Below, piece after piece: positions 7,295 through 16,469 of a stretch of DNA of 64,000 nucleotides; the stretch's first letter is position 1; each line of letters begins with the position of its first letter. The notes beneath the pieces are model-generated. The model worked only from the letters and a program-made list of their open reading frames with translations. It was not told where the DNA came from and searched no databases. The DNA lies in the NCBI RefSeq assembly GCF_003208655.1, contig NZ_QKLU01000002.1, positions 62,001-126,000 of the forward strand, written 5' to 3'. This DNA comes from Pedobacter nutrimenti (GTDB taxonomy: Bacteria > Bacteroidota > Bacteroidia > Sphingobacteriales > Sphingobacteriaceae). The position numbers and the translations under genes are program-made.

Positions 7295-9772
7295 TTAGGC
7301 CGCTTTCTTTTTTCTATCACTATATACTGCAAAGCCCAGTGCACAAACCAACAATACAGATCCTGCCAGAGAAATTTTCTCTCCCGTATAATAAGATACA
7401 GGCTCAAATTTAAACTCTACCTTATGGTTACCTGCTTCCAGCTGGGCAGCACGCAAAACATAATCCGCTCTGAAATATGGCTTTTTCACTCCGTCTACGT
7501 ACATATTCCATCCTTTATCGTAATAAATTTCAGAAAAAACTGCAATCACATCTGTAGGGGCACTGTAAGAATACACCAGGTGATCCGGATGATAACTATC
7601 CAATTTGATCATTGCAGTAGCACCGCCCGCAGTCACCTTTTTCTCATCGATCAGATTTTTATAACGGATGTCCACGATGGCTTCTTTCTTTGGATCAAAG
7701 CTGCTGATGGCTTTCATTTCTTCATCGGCATTTTTTGCAAACTGTACATTTTGCACAATCCAGGCGTTTCCAGCAGCAGTTGCATTTCTTTGCATTTTAT
7801 AAGATCCATTCTGAGGGTCCTGGGTAATAATGTATTTCGTATTGAGCATGTCCAGAACATCCTGATTCACACTTTTCGAAAACTGATTGTCAATCAACTC
7901 CTGATAACGTTTCAATTTGGCCGCATGATAACCGCCAATTGTTTTATGGAACTGGGAAGCGCTGGCATCGGAAAATGCAGAAATGGTTAAATCCATTACC
8001 CTGAAATCCGGATCCTTATCTGCTAAAATAAAGGTATCCACATCCCTTGGCTGAAAATGATTGTCCAGGTCTGCTTTACTTGCAAAATTGTTGTTGTTCA
8101 GATAACGGCGGTCTACCTGCCACATATCGATCAGAACAGCAAGGCCAAGTAAAATGACCACCAGTTGCAGATTCATCTTTTTGGTCGCAAATGCCCATAA
8201 TAAAGCATAGGCAACAGCTATAAATAAAGCAGATCTTAATGCATCGGCCTTTGCAATATCGGCCCGGTCCTGGATCAGCGCATTGGCAATTTTCATGGCC
8301 TCTGCTCTATTGTTCTGAAGCATTTGGGTTAAGGCGTCTACCATTTGCTGATGATGCGCATTTGCAAAGCTGAAAAATACCGTAGGTGCAATGGCAACCA
8401 GCAATGAAAATCCTCCGGTAATCCCGGCAGCGATGGTGAGTTTTTTAACCAGTACTTTTTGGTCATAAGCTCCACTTACAGCCTCTTTAACCGCCAATAC
8501 CGCTAAAACAGGCACCATAAGTCCAACTACAGCTAAAATAGATTCAACTGCCCTGAATTTGTTATACAAAGGGAAATAATCAAAAAACAAGTCTGATACA
8601 GCTGAAAAATTACTTCCAAAAGAAAGCAGCATGAAAAGAATTGTGGTGCCCAATACCCACCATTTAAAACGGCTCCTTACAATCAGCAAGCCAAATACAA
8701 ACAGGAAACAAATAATGGCGCCAAAATAATAAGGACCTCCGGTAAAAGGCTTATCACCCCAATACTGCTGTACACCAACCTGTCCAAGTTGTTGAATGGC
8801 CTGGCCCGGATCCCCTCCTGTAACTGTCTGGAGTTCTTTATATAAATGTCCGTCAGGTTTCATCAAAGCGTCTACCCCTGAAGCCCCACCATAAGCATTG
8901 GGTATCAGGAAGGTAAAACTCTCTCCAACCCCCTGGCTCCACTGGTAAGCATATTCTTTAGACAAACCATTCTTTTCTTCGGCTTTATCTGTTGTTAAAT
9001 TGGATTTCCCGCGGTTGGACTCATTCCCATACTCGTAGGTTGTCCAAAGCGTACTCATATTCACCATCAGGGCCAGTAAACCACCCACTCCTAAAAACAA
9101 CAGGGACCGTCCAAAGGGAGGGAATTTTTTCTCTTTAATGGCATGATAGGTTTCAATGCCCAGGTAAATCAACAGGGCAAGGAAAAGGTAATAAGTCATT
9201 TGTATGTGATTCGCCCTGATTTCCAGCGACATAAACAAAGCAAACAAACTACCCCCAAGCCAGTATTTGCCCCGCATGGTCAGAATGACAGACGCTATAA
9301 TTGGAGCAAAAAAAGCGATAGCCATCGCTTTATTACTGTGTCCGGCCGCAATAATCTGAAAATTGTAGGAAGTAAACGCAAAGGCAATTGCCCCCGCCGC
9401 GGCCAGGTAAGGATTGATCTTTAAGACACAAAACAACAAGTAAGCGCCAAGTAAATACAACAATACCACATCTACCGGATCCGGCAATACGGTTTTAATC
9501 AGGGCGATCACATGTGTGGTCGCATTCATGGGATACTGTACCCAAATCTGGTAGGCAGGCATTCCCCCAAACATCTGGTTTGTCCAAAGCGGGCCTTTAC
9601 CCTCTTTAGCCTTATAATCCATAATTTCTTTCTGCATGGCTCTTGCCTGCAGTACATCACTTTGAGCCGGCCCTTTGCCTTGCATTACAGGGCTGAAATA
9701 GGCGAAACAGATAATTACGAAAAATCCGGCAATGGCCAAGTGTATGCCATTTCTTTTAAACCAAGTATTCAT
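7295..9772 (-). CDS. YfhO family multi-pass membrane protein
   Basis: The 825-residue protein has about a dozen transmembrane helices in its N-terminal two thirds (starting at IHLAIAGFFVIICFAYFSP), a soluble extracytoplasmic segment rich in charged residues (about 550-780), and a last helix before the basic tail SDRKKKAA. The soluble part contains the YfhO-type run EIYYDKGWNMYVDG and a beta-rich VEFKFEP segment. Members of this family resemble GT-C glycosyltransferases and in Gram-positive bacteria take part in glycosylation of cell-surface polymers. The substrate here is unknown. A -7-like box precedes the gene and a strong terminator follows it, so it is probably monocistronic. Confidence 0.82.
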   Translation of the reverse strand: MNTWFKRNGIHLAIAGFFVIICFAYFSPVMQGKGPAQSDVLQARAMQKEIMDYKAKEGKGPLWTNQMFGGMPAYQIWVQYPMNATTHVIALIKTVLPDPVDVVLLYLLGAYLLFCVLKINPYLAAAGAIAFAFTSYNFQIIAAGHSNKAMAIAFFAPIIASVILTMRGKYWLGGSLFALFMSLEIRANHIQMTYYLFLALLIYLGIETYHAIKEKKFPPFGRSLLFLGVGGLLALMVNMSTLWTTYEYGNESNRGKSNLTTDKAEEKNGLSKEYAYQWSQGVGESFTFLIPNAYGGASGVDALMKPDGHLYKELQTVTGGDPGQAIQQLGQVGVQQYWGDKPFTGGPYYFGAIICFLFVFGLLIVRSRFKWWVLGTTILFMLLSFGSNFSAVSDLFFDYFPLYNKFRAVESILAVVGLMVPVLAVLAVKEAVSGAYDQKVLVKKLTIAAGITGGFSLLVAIAPTVFFSFANAHHQQMVDALTQMLQNNRAEAMKIANALIQDRADIAKADALRSALFIAVAYALLWAFATKKMNLQLVVILLGLAVLIDMWQVDRRYLNNNNFASKADLDNHFQPRDVDTFILADKDPDFRVMDLTISAFSDASASQFHKTIGGYHAAKLKRYQELIDNQFSKSVNQDVLDMLNTKYIITQDPQNGSYKMQRNATAAGNAWIVQNVQFAKNADEEMKAISSFDPKKEAIVDIRYKNLIDEKKVTAGGATAMIKLDSYHPDHLVYSYSAPTDVIAVFSEIYYDKGWNMYVDGVKKPYFRADYVLRAAQLEAGNHKVEFKFEPVSYYTGEKISLAGSVLLVCALGFAVYSDRKKKAA

Positions 9773-9801
9773 TAAGGGGTTTATTTATATTAAACTAACC
9801 C

Positions 9802-9809
9802 CAAAAATA
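9802..9809 (-). promoter_or_regulatory. Putative promoter -7 box of the YfhO gene
   Basis: The minus strand reads TATTTTTG, matching the Bacteroidota TAnnTTTG element, 30 bp before the start codon. Six-base arms GGGGTT/AACCCC (9776-9802) could form a hairpin in the leader. No convincing -33 TTTG is visible. Confidence 0.35.
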
Positions 9810-9859
9810 TAAAAAGGAAGGAAATAAGCACGGTTTAAAGAGGAAATTAAATATTATAA

Positions 9860-10108
9860 TTATTTCAGCTCTTCATAATCCACAAAATCACCCAGTTTAT
9901 CTGTATTTCCTGGTTTTGGTTTTGGTGGCATATAATCTATAGAAATGGATCCTTCCGGCCTTCTTTGTTGTTGTGCGGCAGGGCCATTTCCCTGTTGCTG
10001 CATATTACTGAATATATTTTTCAGGACCAATGGGAAAACCAGTCTTAGAATAATCCTGATCACCCAAAGTATCAATATTGTGATAAAAAGAAATTTTAAT
10101 AAACCCAT
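9860..10108 (-). CDS. DUF4834 family small membrane protein
   Basis: This 82-residue protein has a single hydrophobic N-terminal helix (LLKFLFITILILWVIRIILR) followed by a Gln/Pro-rich disordered linker and a conserved acidic C-terminus (DKLGDFVDYEELK). This layout is that of DUF4834, found in Bacteroidota and of unknown function. The start ATG at 10108 follows a TAGTTTTG box about 20 bp upstream. It lies between YfhO and YwbE genes with gaps of 87 and 203 bp, so it is probably transcribed on its own. Confidence 0.75.
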   Translation of the reverse strand: MGLLKFLFITILILWVIRIILRLVFPLVLKNIFSNMQQQGNGPAAQQQRRPEGSISIDYMPPKPKPGNTDKLGDFVDYEELK

Positions 10109-10311
10109 GTTTTAATCTTAATATGTACAAAACTAGGCAAATGGGCGAAGTCCGATAAGGCCCTCAGCAAAATTTGCCTTTTAATTATTAATGTCGATCC
10201 CAAAAAAATGTCGTTTTTCAGGAACTGATTAATTTACTAAAATATAGACGAAGATCGATTTTCATTATTACAAAATCCATCGGATTATTGCAAAAGACTT
10301 ACAATAGGTCC

Positions 10312-10512
10312 TTAATCTTCCTCTACGATGTGCGCAACCCGCCCTACCTGCCCGTCTTCCAGACGCACCTTTATGCCCCTGGAATGAAAAGGGGACGAGG
10401 TCAACAGATTTGCTACAATTCCTCTGGTTAATGCCCCGCTCCTTTGGTCCTTTTTTAAAATTACATCCACTTCCAATCCTGGATAAATATCCTTTCTATT
10501 CTTTCCGTCCAT
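10312..10512 (-). CDS. ywbE: YwbE family protein (DUF2196)
   Basis: The 66 residues fit the whole YwbE family: PGLEVDVILKKDQRSG, TRGIVANLLT and SRGIKVRLEDGQVGRV. The family is a small beta-rich domain of unknown function found in many bacteria; the repeated VxVxLxxDQ/G pattern resembles small nucleic-acid-binding barrels, which is only a suggestion. It starts 19 bp after uvrB ends, so the two are probably one transcript. No stem-loop terminator was seen in the 203 bp that follow. Confidence 0.85.
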   Translation of the reverse strand: MDGKNRKDIYPGLEVDVILKKDQRSGALTRGIVANLLTSSPFHSRGIKVRLEDGQVGRVAHIVEED

Positions 10513-10531
10513 TACTTCTTATCATCTGTTT

Positions 10532-12577
10532 TTAATTGTTTACCTCCCCAAAGCGCTCCTGAAAGACTTTCTCCATGGCAAACATCTCATCTCTTAAACG
10601 GGCTGCCAGCAAAAAGTCCATCTCCTTGGCTGCCTTTGCCATTTCTTTTCTGGTTTTATCAATAGATTTCTGCATTTCCGGTTGGGTCATATACTGCACC
10701 ACCGGATCTGCTGCTATACTCACTTCATCCACTTCCACATAGGCTTTGGCCCTGCTTGTATTTTCAGAAAAATCAAGTACAGAAGTTTGTTCCAAAATGG
10801 CTTCTCTACTTTTACCTACAGTTTTTGGTACAATTCCGTGTTCAACATTATAGGCAATTTGTTTATCTCTTCTCCGGTTGGTTTCCTCAATGGTCCTGGC
10901 CATAGAATCGGTAATGTTGTCTGCATACATAATCACCCGCCCCCTGTCGTTACGCGCCGCACGTCCTATGGTCTGGATCAAAGCCCTGTCAGATCTTAAA
11001 AAACCTTCTTTATCTGCATCTAAAATTGCCACAAAGGAAACTTCTGGTAAATCGAGTCCTTCCCTTAACAAATTGATCCCGATCAGCACATCAAACTCAC
11101 CCAACCGTAATCCCCTTAAAATCTCTACCCTTTCGAGTGTTTTCACCTCGGAATGGATGTAACGGACCTTAATGTTCAGGCGGTCCATATATTTGGTCAG
11201 CTCTTCAGCCATTCTTTTGGTTAAGGTGGTCACCAAAACCCGGTCCCCCATTTTTATGGTTTTTTCTATTTCTTCCAACAGATCATCCACCTGGTTTACC
11301 GCAGGTCTCACTTCAATCAGCGGATCCAATAATCCTGTAGGTCGGATCACTTGCTCTACATATATTCCATCGGACTTTTGTAATTCATAGTCGGCCGGTG
11401 TTGCACTCACGTATACTGTTTGTGGTGCTAAACGTTCAAATTCTTCAAAGTTTAACGGCCTGTTGTCCAGTGCAGAAGGCAATCGGAACCCATACTCTAC
11501 CAGCGACATTTTTCTAGAACGGTCCCCTCCATACATCGCCCGGATCTGAGGAACGGTCACATGACTTTCATCAATAACCATCAGGTAATCCTCAGGAAAA
11601 TAATCCAGCAAACAGAAAGGCCGCATTCCGGCGGCACGTCCATCAAAAAACCTGGAATAATTTTCAATGCCGGAACAATAACCAAGTTCCTTCATCATCT
11701 CGATATCAAAATTAACCCTTTCTTCCAGACGCTTGGCTTCCAGAAGCTGTCTGTCTGCAATCAATTGGTTTTTACGGATCTCCAGTTCTTCCTGAATTCC
11801 CCATATCGAAGAATTGAAACGGTCTTTCGGGGTTACGAATAAATTGGCCGGATAAATCGCCATATCTTCCAGCTTTTCAAGGGTCTTTCCCGTAACCGGA
11901 TCAATTACACTTAGTTCTTCTATATCATCTCCAAAGAAAGATATGCGATATGCATTATCCAGGTAGGCTGGAAAAATATCGACCGTATCACCCTTTACCC
12001 TAAAGGTTCCCCTTTTAAAATCGTTTATGGTCCTTGCGTATAAAATTTCCACCAGACTGTGCAGGAACGAATTCCTTGAAATTCTTGTACCGACCGAAAA
12101 ACGAAAAACAGATCTGGAAAAATCTTCAGGATTACCCATACCATAAATACAGGAAATGGAAGAAACCACGATCACATCACGTCTGCCAGACATCAATGCA
12201 GAAGTGGTCCGCAGCCTTAATTTCTCAATTTCTTCATTAATACTCAGGTCCTTTTCTATGTAAGTATTGCTACTTGGCATATAAGCCTCAGGCTGATAAT
12301 AATCATAATAAGAGACAAAGTAGTTCACTGCATTTTCTGGAAAGAATTGCTTAAATTCTCCGTAAAGCTGTGCTGCCAGTGTTTTATTATGACTCAGAAT
12401 CAAGGTCGGCTTTTGCGTTTCCTGTATCAGGTTGGCTACAGTAAAGGTCTTACCCGAACCTGTCACCCCCAAAAGGGTTTGATAATGTTCCTGGTTATTG
12501 ACGCCCTCTACCAGCTGACGGATTGCATCTGGCTGATCGCCTGTTGGTTTATAGTCTGAAACTAATTTAAACTTCAT
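10532..12577 (-). CDS. uvrB: Excinuclease ABC subunit UvrB
   Basis: UvrB is the damage-verifying helicase-like subunit of nucleotide excision repair. In order the protein shows the Walker A loop GVTGSGKTFTVAN, the DNA-threading beta-hairpin YYDYYQPEAYMP, the DESH motif, SATPADYEL, the helicase C-terminal block GINLLREGLDLPEV, the motif VI QTIGRAARN, and a terminal UVR domain (MDFLLAARLRDEMFAMEK) that contacts UvrC. At 681 residues it is full length. The ATG at 12577 gives the canonical MKFKLVSDYKPTGDQP start; the upstream in-frame TTG is ignored. A TATCTTTG box lies only 7 bp upstream of the ATG, so any leader must be very short. Confidence 0.97.
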   Translation of the reverse strand: MKFKLVSDYKPTGDQPDAIRQLVEGVNNQEHYQTLLGVTGSGKTFTVANLIQETQKPTLILSHNKTLAAQLYGEFKQFFPENAVNYFVSYYDYYQPEAYMPSSNTYIEKDLSINEEIEKLRLRTTSALMSGRRDVIVVSSISCIYGMGNPEDFSRSVFRFSVGTRISRNSFLHSLVEILYARTINDFKRGTFRVKGDTVDIFPAYLDNAYRISFFGDDIEELSVIDPVTGKTLEKLEDMAIYPANLFVTPKDRFNSSIWGIQEELEIRKNQLIADRQLLEAKRLEERVNFDIEMMKELGYCSGIENYSRFFDGRAAGMRPFCLLDYFPEDYLMVIDESHVTVPQIRAMYGGDRSRKMSLVEYGFRLPSALDNRPLNFEEFERLAPQTVYVSATPADYELQKSDGIYVEQVIRPTGLLDPLIEVRPAVNQVDDLLEEIEKTIKMGDRVLVTTLTKRMAEELTKYMDRLNIKVRYIHSEVKTLERVEILRGLRLGEFDVLIGINLLREGLDLPEVSFVAILDADKEGFLRSDRALIQTIGRAARNDRGRVIMYADNITDSMARTIEETNRRRDKQIAYNVEHGIVPKTVGKSREAILEQTSVLDFSENTSRAKAYVEVDEVSIAADPVVQYMTQPEMQKSIDKTRKEMAKAAKEMDFLLAARLRDEMFAMEKVFQERFGEVNN

Positions 12578-12644
12578 GGATATCAAAGATAAGAAATTAT
12601 CGGGTATTGAAATGTGATGTTAATATCCTATTTTTATAGTCATC

Positions 12645-13751
12645 ATGAAGCTACTGGCCTACGTACCTATACTGACGCCCCGGATAAAGTATATCTTCAA
12701 CTTTATCTTTAATGATGTTCTGAAAACACAAATCGGTTTTAGCTCCAACCTGGCAGAGTTTAAAAGCTCCGGTCTTCCAAAAATCAGTTATGCAGATCAG
12801 CCAGTTGCAGACGAAATTTTCTTTAAAAATGCAGATTTGCTGCTCTCTCATGTGATCGTTAAAACCAGCTTTAAAACCACCGCTTTTGGAGACACCATAG
12901 TTCCCTTTGCCGTTAGCGGGGGAGCCCTGCCCTTTGATGTCTTTTCAGCCGCCTTTTATTTTGTGAGCCGTTACGAAGAATACCTTCCATATACACCAGA
13001 CAGCCAGGGACATTATTCACCCGGTTTTAGTCTTCAAAACAAATTAAAGCTATTGCAGATACCTGTTATAGATGGTTGGGCACTGCTGATCAAAAATCTC
13101 CTTTTAAAAAAATATCCGGGTCTTTACTTTGAAAAAAAGAAATATCAGTTTGTCCCCTTGCTCTGTATGTATCCCGCAGGAGGAAAACCCGAAGGATTGC
13201 TTCGGATGGCAGAAAATTTATTATCAAAAATCCCGTTTCTTTCCACCCGCTTAAACAGCACAGACCGAAAAACTGAAGAGATTCAAAGCTTTGCTGTAAA
13301 AACGCAGCAACAACATCATATCCAGGGCCTTTTTTTCTTTAAACCCTCCCTTGACCCGGATCATGAAGGCGAAGGACAAATTAAACTACCTCAAAGTTAT
13401 CTTCAGTTGATTTCTGCAGGGACGGGTCATGATTATCGAATGGCTTATCCATATATCGCCGGATTCAGGGCAGGAACCTGCACCCCTTTCCACTGGTATG
13501 ACCTCCAGCTGGAAAAAACCACCCACCTATTGATCCACCCGGTAGCCATCAGCGATTTAATCCTGAAGGAAAAACGAATTCAGCCTTCAGAATTACCCCA
13601 GCAATGGAAAGACATTGCCGACACCGTAAAACTACTGAAAGGCCATCTTTATATTTTATGGCATCAGGATAGCCTTTCAAATACCCTCAAAGGAAAAAGG
13701 GCGCGAAAGCTGTACCTGGAAATGATGCAGCATTTCAATGGTCCTTTTTAA
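12645..13751 (+). CDS. DUF7033/polysaccharide-deacetylase-like protein lacking the catalytic core
   Basis: The N-terminal half (SSGLPKISYADQPVADEIFF, FDVFSAAFYFVSRYEEYLP) and the C-terminal block (AYPYIAGFRAGTCTPFHWYDL) match a Bacteroidota family of polysaccharide deacetylase proteins. In active relatives as I know them the segment after the FxxxKYxF strand reads F-P-x-I-D-I-D-N and carries the metal-binding Asp, and a later G-I-H-P motif provides a metal His. Here the corresponding segment reads FVPLLCMYPAGG and the His motif is absent; the middle is about 60-70 residues short. The frame is intact to the end, so this is a degenerate but possibly folded protein. First of a plus-strand run with upp and yjjG. 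Confidence 0.65.
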   Translation: MKLLAYVPILTPRIKYIFNFIFNDVLKTQIGFSSNLAEFKSSGLPKISYADQPVADEIFFKNADLLLSHVIVKTSFKTTAFGDTIVPFAVSGGALPFDVFSAAFYFVSRYEEYLPYTPDSQGHYSPGFSLQNKLKLLQIPVIDGWALLIKNLLLKKYPGLYFEKKKYQFVPLLCMYPAGGKPEGLLRMAENLLSKIPFLSTRLNSTDRKTEEIQSFAVKTQQQHHIQGLFFFKPSLDPDHEGEGQIKLPQSYLQLISAGTGHDYRMAYPYIAGFRAGTCTPFHWYDLQLEKTTHLLIHPVAISDLILKEKRIQPSELPQQWKDIADTVKLLKGHLYILWHQDSLSNTLKGKRARKLYLEMMQHFNGPF

Positions 13752-13805
13752 AATTTATCTGCTTATTTATTCATACAAGCAAAAACAGACCCTTATCTTT
13801 ACCAC

Positions 13806-14450
13806 ATGATATTTGACCTGAGTAAAACCCAGTCCATTGCCAATGTTTTCGTTTCTGAGCTTAGAGATGAAAACATTCAGAAGGATGCCATGCGCTTTAG
13901 AAAAAACCTGGAAAGACTGGGTGAATTTTTCGCTTATGAAATCAGCAAGACCTTAAAATACACAGATACAGAGACACAAACCCCACTAGGTATTGCCCAA
14001 ACCAAAAAACTGGAAGAAGAGCCCGTACTGGCCACCATCTTAAGGGCAGGCCTGCCTATGCATAAGGGTTTACTGAATGTCTTTGATAAAGCAGACTCTG
14101 CATTTGTTACCGCCTTTCGCAAAACACATAAAAGTGGTGATTTTGAAATCCAGATAGAATACATTTCCTCACCTGACCTGACAGATAAAATTGTCATCAT
14201 GGCCGATCCAATGCTCGCAACCGGGTTGAGTATGGTCCTTTGCTGCAAAGAACTCCTCAACCGTTTCCAGTTAAAGGAGTTGCATGTTGTTGTGGCCATT
14301 GCCAGTACCGAGGGCATCAGGCACCTAAGGGCAAACCTGCCACAGGTAAAACTTTGGGTAGGGGCCATAGATGAAGAAATGACCAGCAAATCCTATATTG
14401 TTCCCGGTTTGGGAGATGCAGGGGACCTTGCTTACGGTAGTAAATTATAA
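13806..14450 (+). CDS. upp: Uracil phosphoribosyltransferase
   Basis: Upp makes UMP from uracil and PRPP in pyrimidine salvage. The 214 residues include the N-terminal dimer region (RFRKNLERLGEFFAYEISK), the substrate loop TILRAGLPMHKGLL, the PRPP-binding loop VIMADPMLATGLSM and the C-terminal uracil site AIDEEMTSKSYIVPGLGDAGD. Length and order are typical. It lies 54 bp after the preceding gene and 12 bp before yjjG, a nucleotidase of related substrate class, so the pair may act in pyrimidine turnover. Confidence 0.96.
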   Translation: MIFDLSKTQSIANVFVSELRDENIQKDAMRFRKNLERLGEFFAYEISKTLKYTDTETQTPLGIAQTKKLEEEPVLATILRAGLPMHKGLLNVFDKADSAFVTAFRKTHKSGDFEIQIEYISSPDLTDKIVIMADPMLATGLSMVLCCKELLNRFQLKELHVVVAIASTEGIRHLRANLPQVKLWVGAIDEEMTSKSYIVPGLGDAGDLAYGSKL

Positions 14451-14462
14451 AAATTTCATTGG

Positions 14463-15152
14463 ATGATCAGACATATCTTTTTTGACCTGGACCATACCTT
14501 ATGGGATTTTGATAAAAATGCAGAAGAAACCCTGATGGAGTTGTTTGAGCATTATAAACTTTCCGATCTGGGCTTAAAATCTGCTGAAGATTTTATCCGG
14601 ACCTATACCGAGATCAATCATCGCTTATGGGCAGAATATCACCTGGGTAAAATAGACAAGGAAACCCTTCGCAACCAACGCTTCACAAAAGCATTTATCC
14701 AGTCGGGTATACACCCCGATCATATACCGCCCAAATTTGAGGACGATTATGTACGGCTTGGCCCAACCAAGAAAAATTTATTTGAGGGCTCAGAAAAAGT
14801 TCTTTCCTATCTGCAAAAAAAATATAGCCTGCACATTATATCAAACGGATTTAAAGAATCCACGTTGACAAAAATGGAAGTATCAGGTTTAAACCCTTAT
14901 TTCACAAACGTGATCATTTCGGAAGTAGTGGGGGTGAATAAACCGGATAAGGCTGTTTTTGAATATGCTCTGGAAAAAGCAGGAGCCATAAAGGAAGAAA
15001 GCATTATGATTGGGGACAGTATTGAAGCAGACATCAGGGGGGCGCAAGACTTTGGGATGAAAGCCATTTTTTTTAATCCTTTTAATAAAGAAAAACCCGA
15101 AGATGTACAATGGCAAATCACCCACCTAGAGGAGTTGCTGCTTCATTTTTAA
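14463..15152 (+). CDS. yjjG: YjjG family noncanonical pyrimidine nucleotidase (HAD hydrolase)
   Basis: The protein has the three HAD motifs: FFDLDHTLWDF at residues about 5-15 with the nucleophilic Asp, IISNGF (motif II Ser), and the paired acidic IGDSIEADIRGA (motif IV) preceded by the Lys in VVGVNKPDKAVFEYAL (motif III). A helical cap lies between motifs I and II. The DHTLWDF signature and 229-residue length fit the YjjG subfamily, which hydrolyses noncanonical pyrimidine nucleotides and so protects the nucleotide pool. It follows upp by 12 bp in the same direction. Confidence 0.9.
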   Translation: MIRHIFFDLDHTLWDFDKNAEETLMELFEHYKLSDLGLKSAEDFIRTYTEINHRLWAEYHLGKIDKETLRNQRFTKAFIQSGIHPDHIPPKFEDDYVRLGPTKKNLFEGSEKVLSYLQKKYSLHIISNGFKESTLTKMEVSGLNPYFTNVIISEVVGVNKPDKAVFEYALEKAGAIKEESIMIGDSIEADIRGAQDFGMKAIFFNPFNKEKPEDVQWQITHLEELLLHF

Positions 15153-15209
15153 AAAATCAGTTTATTGGTACGGGATTCGTATTGCCTTTTCCACACACAA
15201 ATCAACAAT

Positions 15210-15923
15210 ATGAAAAACCTACTTTTTGCCTTTGCAGTTCTGCTGCAAAGCGCTGTCAGTTTTGCCCAAACGGGTAAAAACTCGGAATTTTTTCTTGAAA
15301 TTGCCGACCGTGGAAAATTTACGGTCTACCTTGATGAGGAATTTAGTGGTTCTGTGCAGGGCCGTTTCCGTTTCTTTGACCTGGACACCAGGTCATCGCC
15401 GACACTAACCATCCTCCAAAACAACCGGACGGTCTTCAGACAAAGGATCAATCTGGAAAACAACACCAGGATCATTGCCTCCTACTCTGACCGCAGAGGC
15501 TTCCGGATTGTAAAAACACTTCCCATTCTCCGCAACCGGCAGTATTTGTTGGATGATTGGGACGGTAGCCAGAATATGGGCCCGGCTTATCCGCCAGACA
15601 GACCTGAATACCCTGACAATGTTTACACCATGCCGGAACCAGAATTTAACAGGCTGTTAAACGATGTTAAAAAAGAGGGATTTGATCCTGGGAAGTCGAA
15701 CCTGATCCAGGTTTGTTTTAAAAACAACTGGCTTGTAACCACGCAGGTTTTCCAGTTGTTAAAAACCATCACCTTTGATGAGGAAAGGTTAAGACTTGCA
15801 AAAATGGCTTACAGGGTAACCTATGACAAGAATAATTTTTATACACTAAAGGAAAGCTTTAGTTTTCTGAACGGAAAAGAGGATTTTATGGCTTTTGTGA
15901 GCAGCCTTCCACCCAACCGCTAA
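15210..15923 (+). CDS. Secreted DUF4476 domain protein
   Basis: A Sec signal peptide opens the protein (KNLLFAFAVLLQSAVSFAQ, cleavage after SFAQ). The open frame extends 15 codons further upstream, but that would bury the signal peptide, so ATG 15210 is preferred. The first mature third is beta-rich, with arginines spaced through FRFFDLDTRSSP and DRRGFRIVKTLP. The C-terminal third is helical, with the conserved pattern DVKKEGFDPGKSNLIQVCF, TTQVFQLLKTITFDEERLRLA and YDKNNFYTLKESF, which is DUF4476. Function is unknown. Its stop is 4 bp before the DinB-like gene, so they are co-transcribed. Confidence 0.75.
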   Translation: MKNLLFAFAVLLQSAVSFAQTGKNSEFFLEIADRGKFTVYLDEEFSGSVQGRFRFFDLDTRSSPTLTILQNNRTVFRQRINLENNTRIIASYSDRRGFRIVKTLPILRNRQYLLDDWDGSQNMGPAYPPDRPEYPDNVYTMPEPEFNRLLNDVKKEGFDPGKSNLIQVCFKNNWLVTTQVFQLLKTITFDEERLRLAKMAYRVTYDKNNFYTLKESFSFLNGKEDFMAFVSSLPPNR

Positions 15924-15927
15924 AAAG

Positions 15928-16440
15928 ATGAACAGTATCAAAATTTCTTCATCACTGCATAAAATCGCAACTGCATACCAAAAGCAATTGGTCAACATCA
16001 GTGAAAAACAATTCCAGGCCAGCCCTCCCATCGGGGGCTGGTCTTATAGTGAGGTCTATGCGCATATTTTTGATGCCAGCATTTTATCCCTGGAAACCAT
16101 AGAAGATTGTCTAAATGGGAAAGGGAAAGACAAACCTACCGCCTTTATTGTAAAGCTCATCCTTTTTTATGGATCGCTGCCCCCGGGAAAATATAAAGCC
16201 CCGGAAATACTGGCCTCCAGGATTAGGTACATCACAAAAGATGAAGCTTTTTTATTGATTGGAGATTTTTTGAAACGACTGGACAAAGACGTCCCGAAAA
16301 TTTCTACTGCAAGACCCCAGATCAAGACAAAACATCCTAAACTGGGTTATCTGAACGCCATACAATGGTTAAGGTTTACAGAGATCCACCTCAGGCACCA
16401 TTTCAAGCAATTGAAGCGGATTGAGAAAAGCTTCTCCTGA
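15928..16440 (+). CDS. DinB-like four-helix-bundle protein
   Basis: The 170-residue helical protein has the DinB/YfiT-like layout: a first helix, then the WSYSEVYAHIFDASI stretch with a His in helix 2, and a C-terminal IHLRHHFKQLKRI helix with the His pair that would complete a metal site. Members are metal-binding, often thiol-dependent transferases or damage-induced proteins; no substrate can be named. The central loop GSLPPGKYKAPEI is typical of the Bacteroidota subgroup. It sits 4 bp after the DUF4476 gene and 29 bp before a flippase gene. Confidence 0.7.
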   Translation: MNSIKISSSLHKIATAYQKQLVNISEKQFQASPPIGGWSYSEVYAHIFDASILSLETIEDCLNGKGKDKPTAFIVKLILFYGSLPPGKYKAPEILASRIRYITKDEAFLLIGDFLKRLDKDVPKISTARPQIKTKHPKLGYLNAIQWLRFTEIHLRHHFKQLKRIEKSFS

Positions 16441-16469
16441 TCACCAGCAATTTTCACATCTTTGCGTAA

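Noticed and set aside
7244..7990. 248-residue plus-strand frame opposite the YfhO gene
   Set aside because: It is antisense to a well-supported gene, has no recognisable domain and starts in the terminator hairpin.
12645..13751. Frameshifted deacetylase pseudogene
   Set aside because: The family resemblance continues in the same frame to the C-terminus, so an internal loss is a better explanation than a frameshift.
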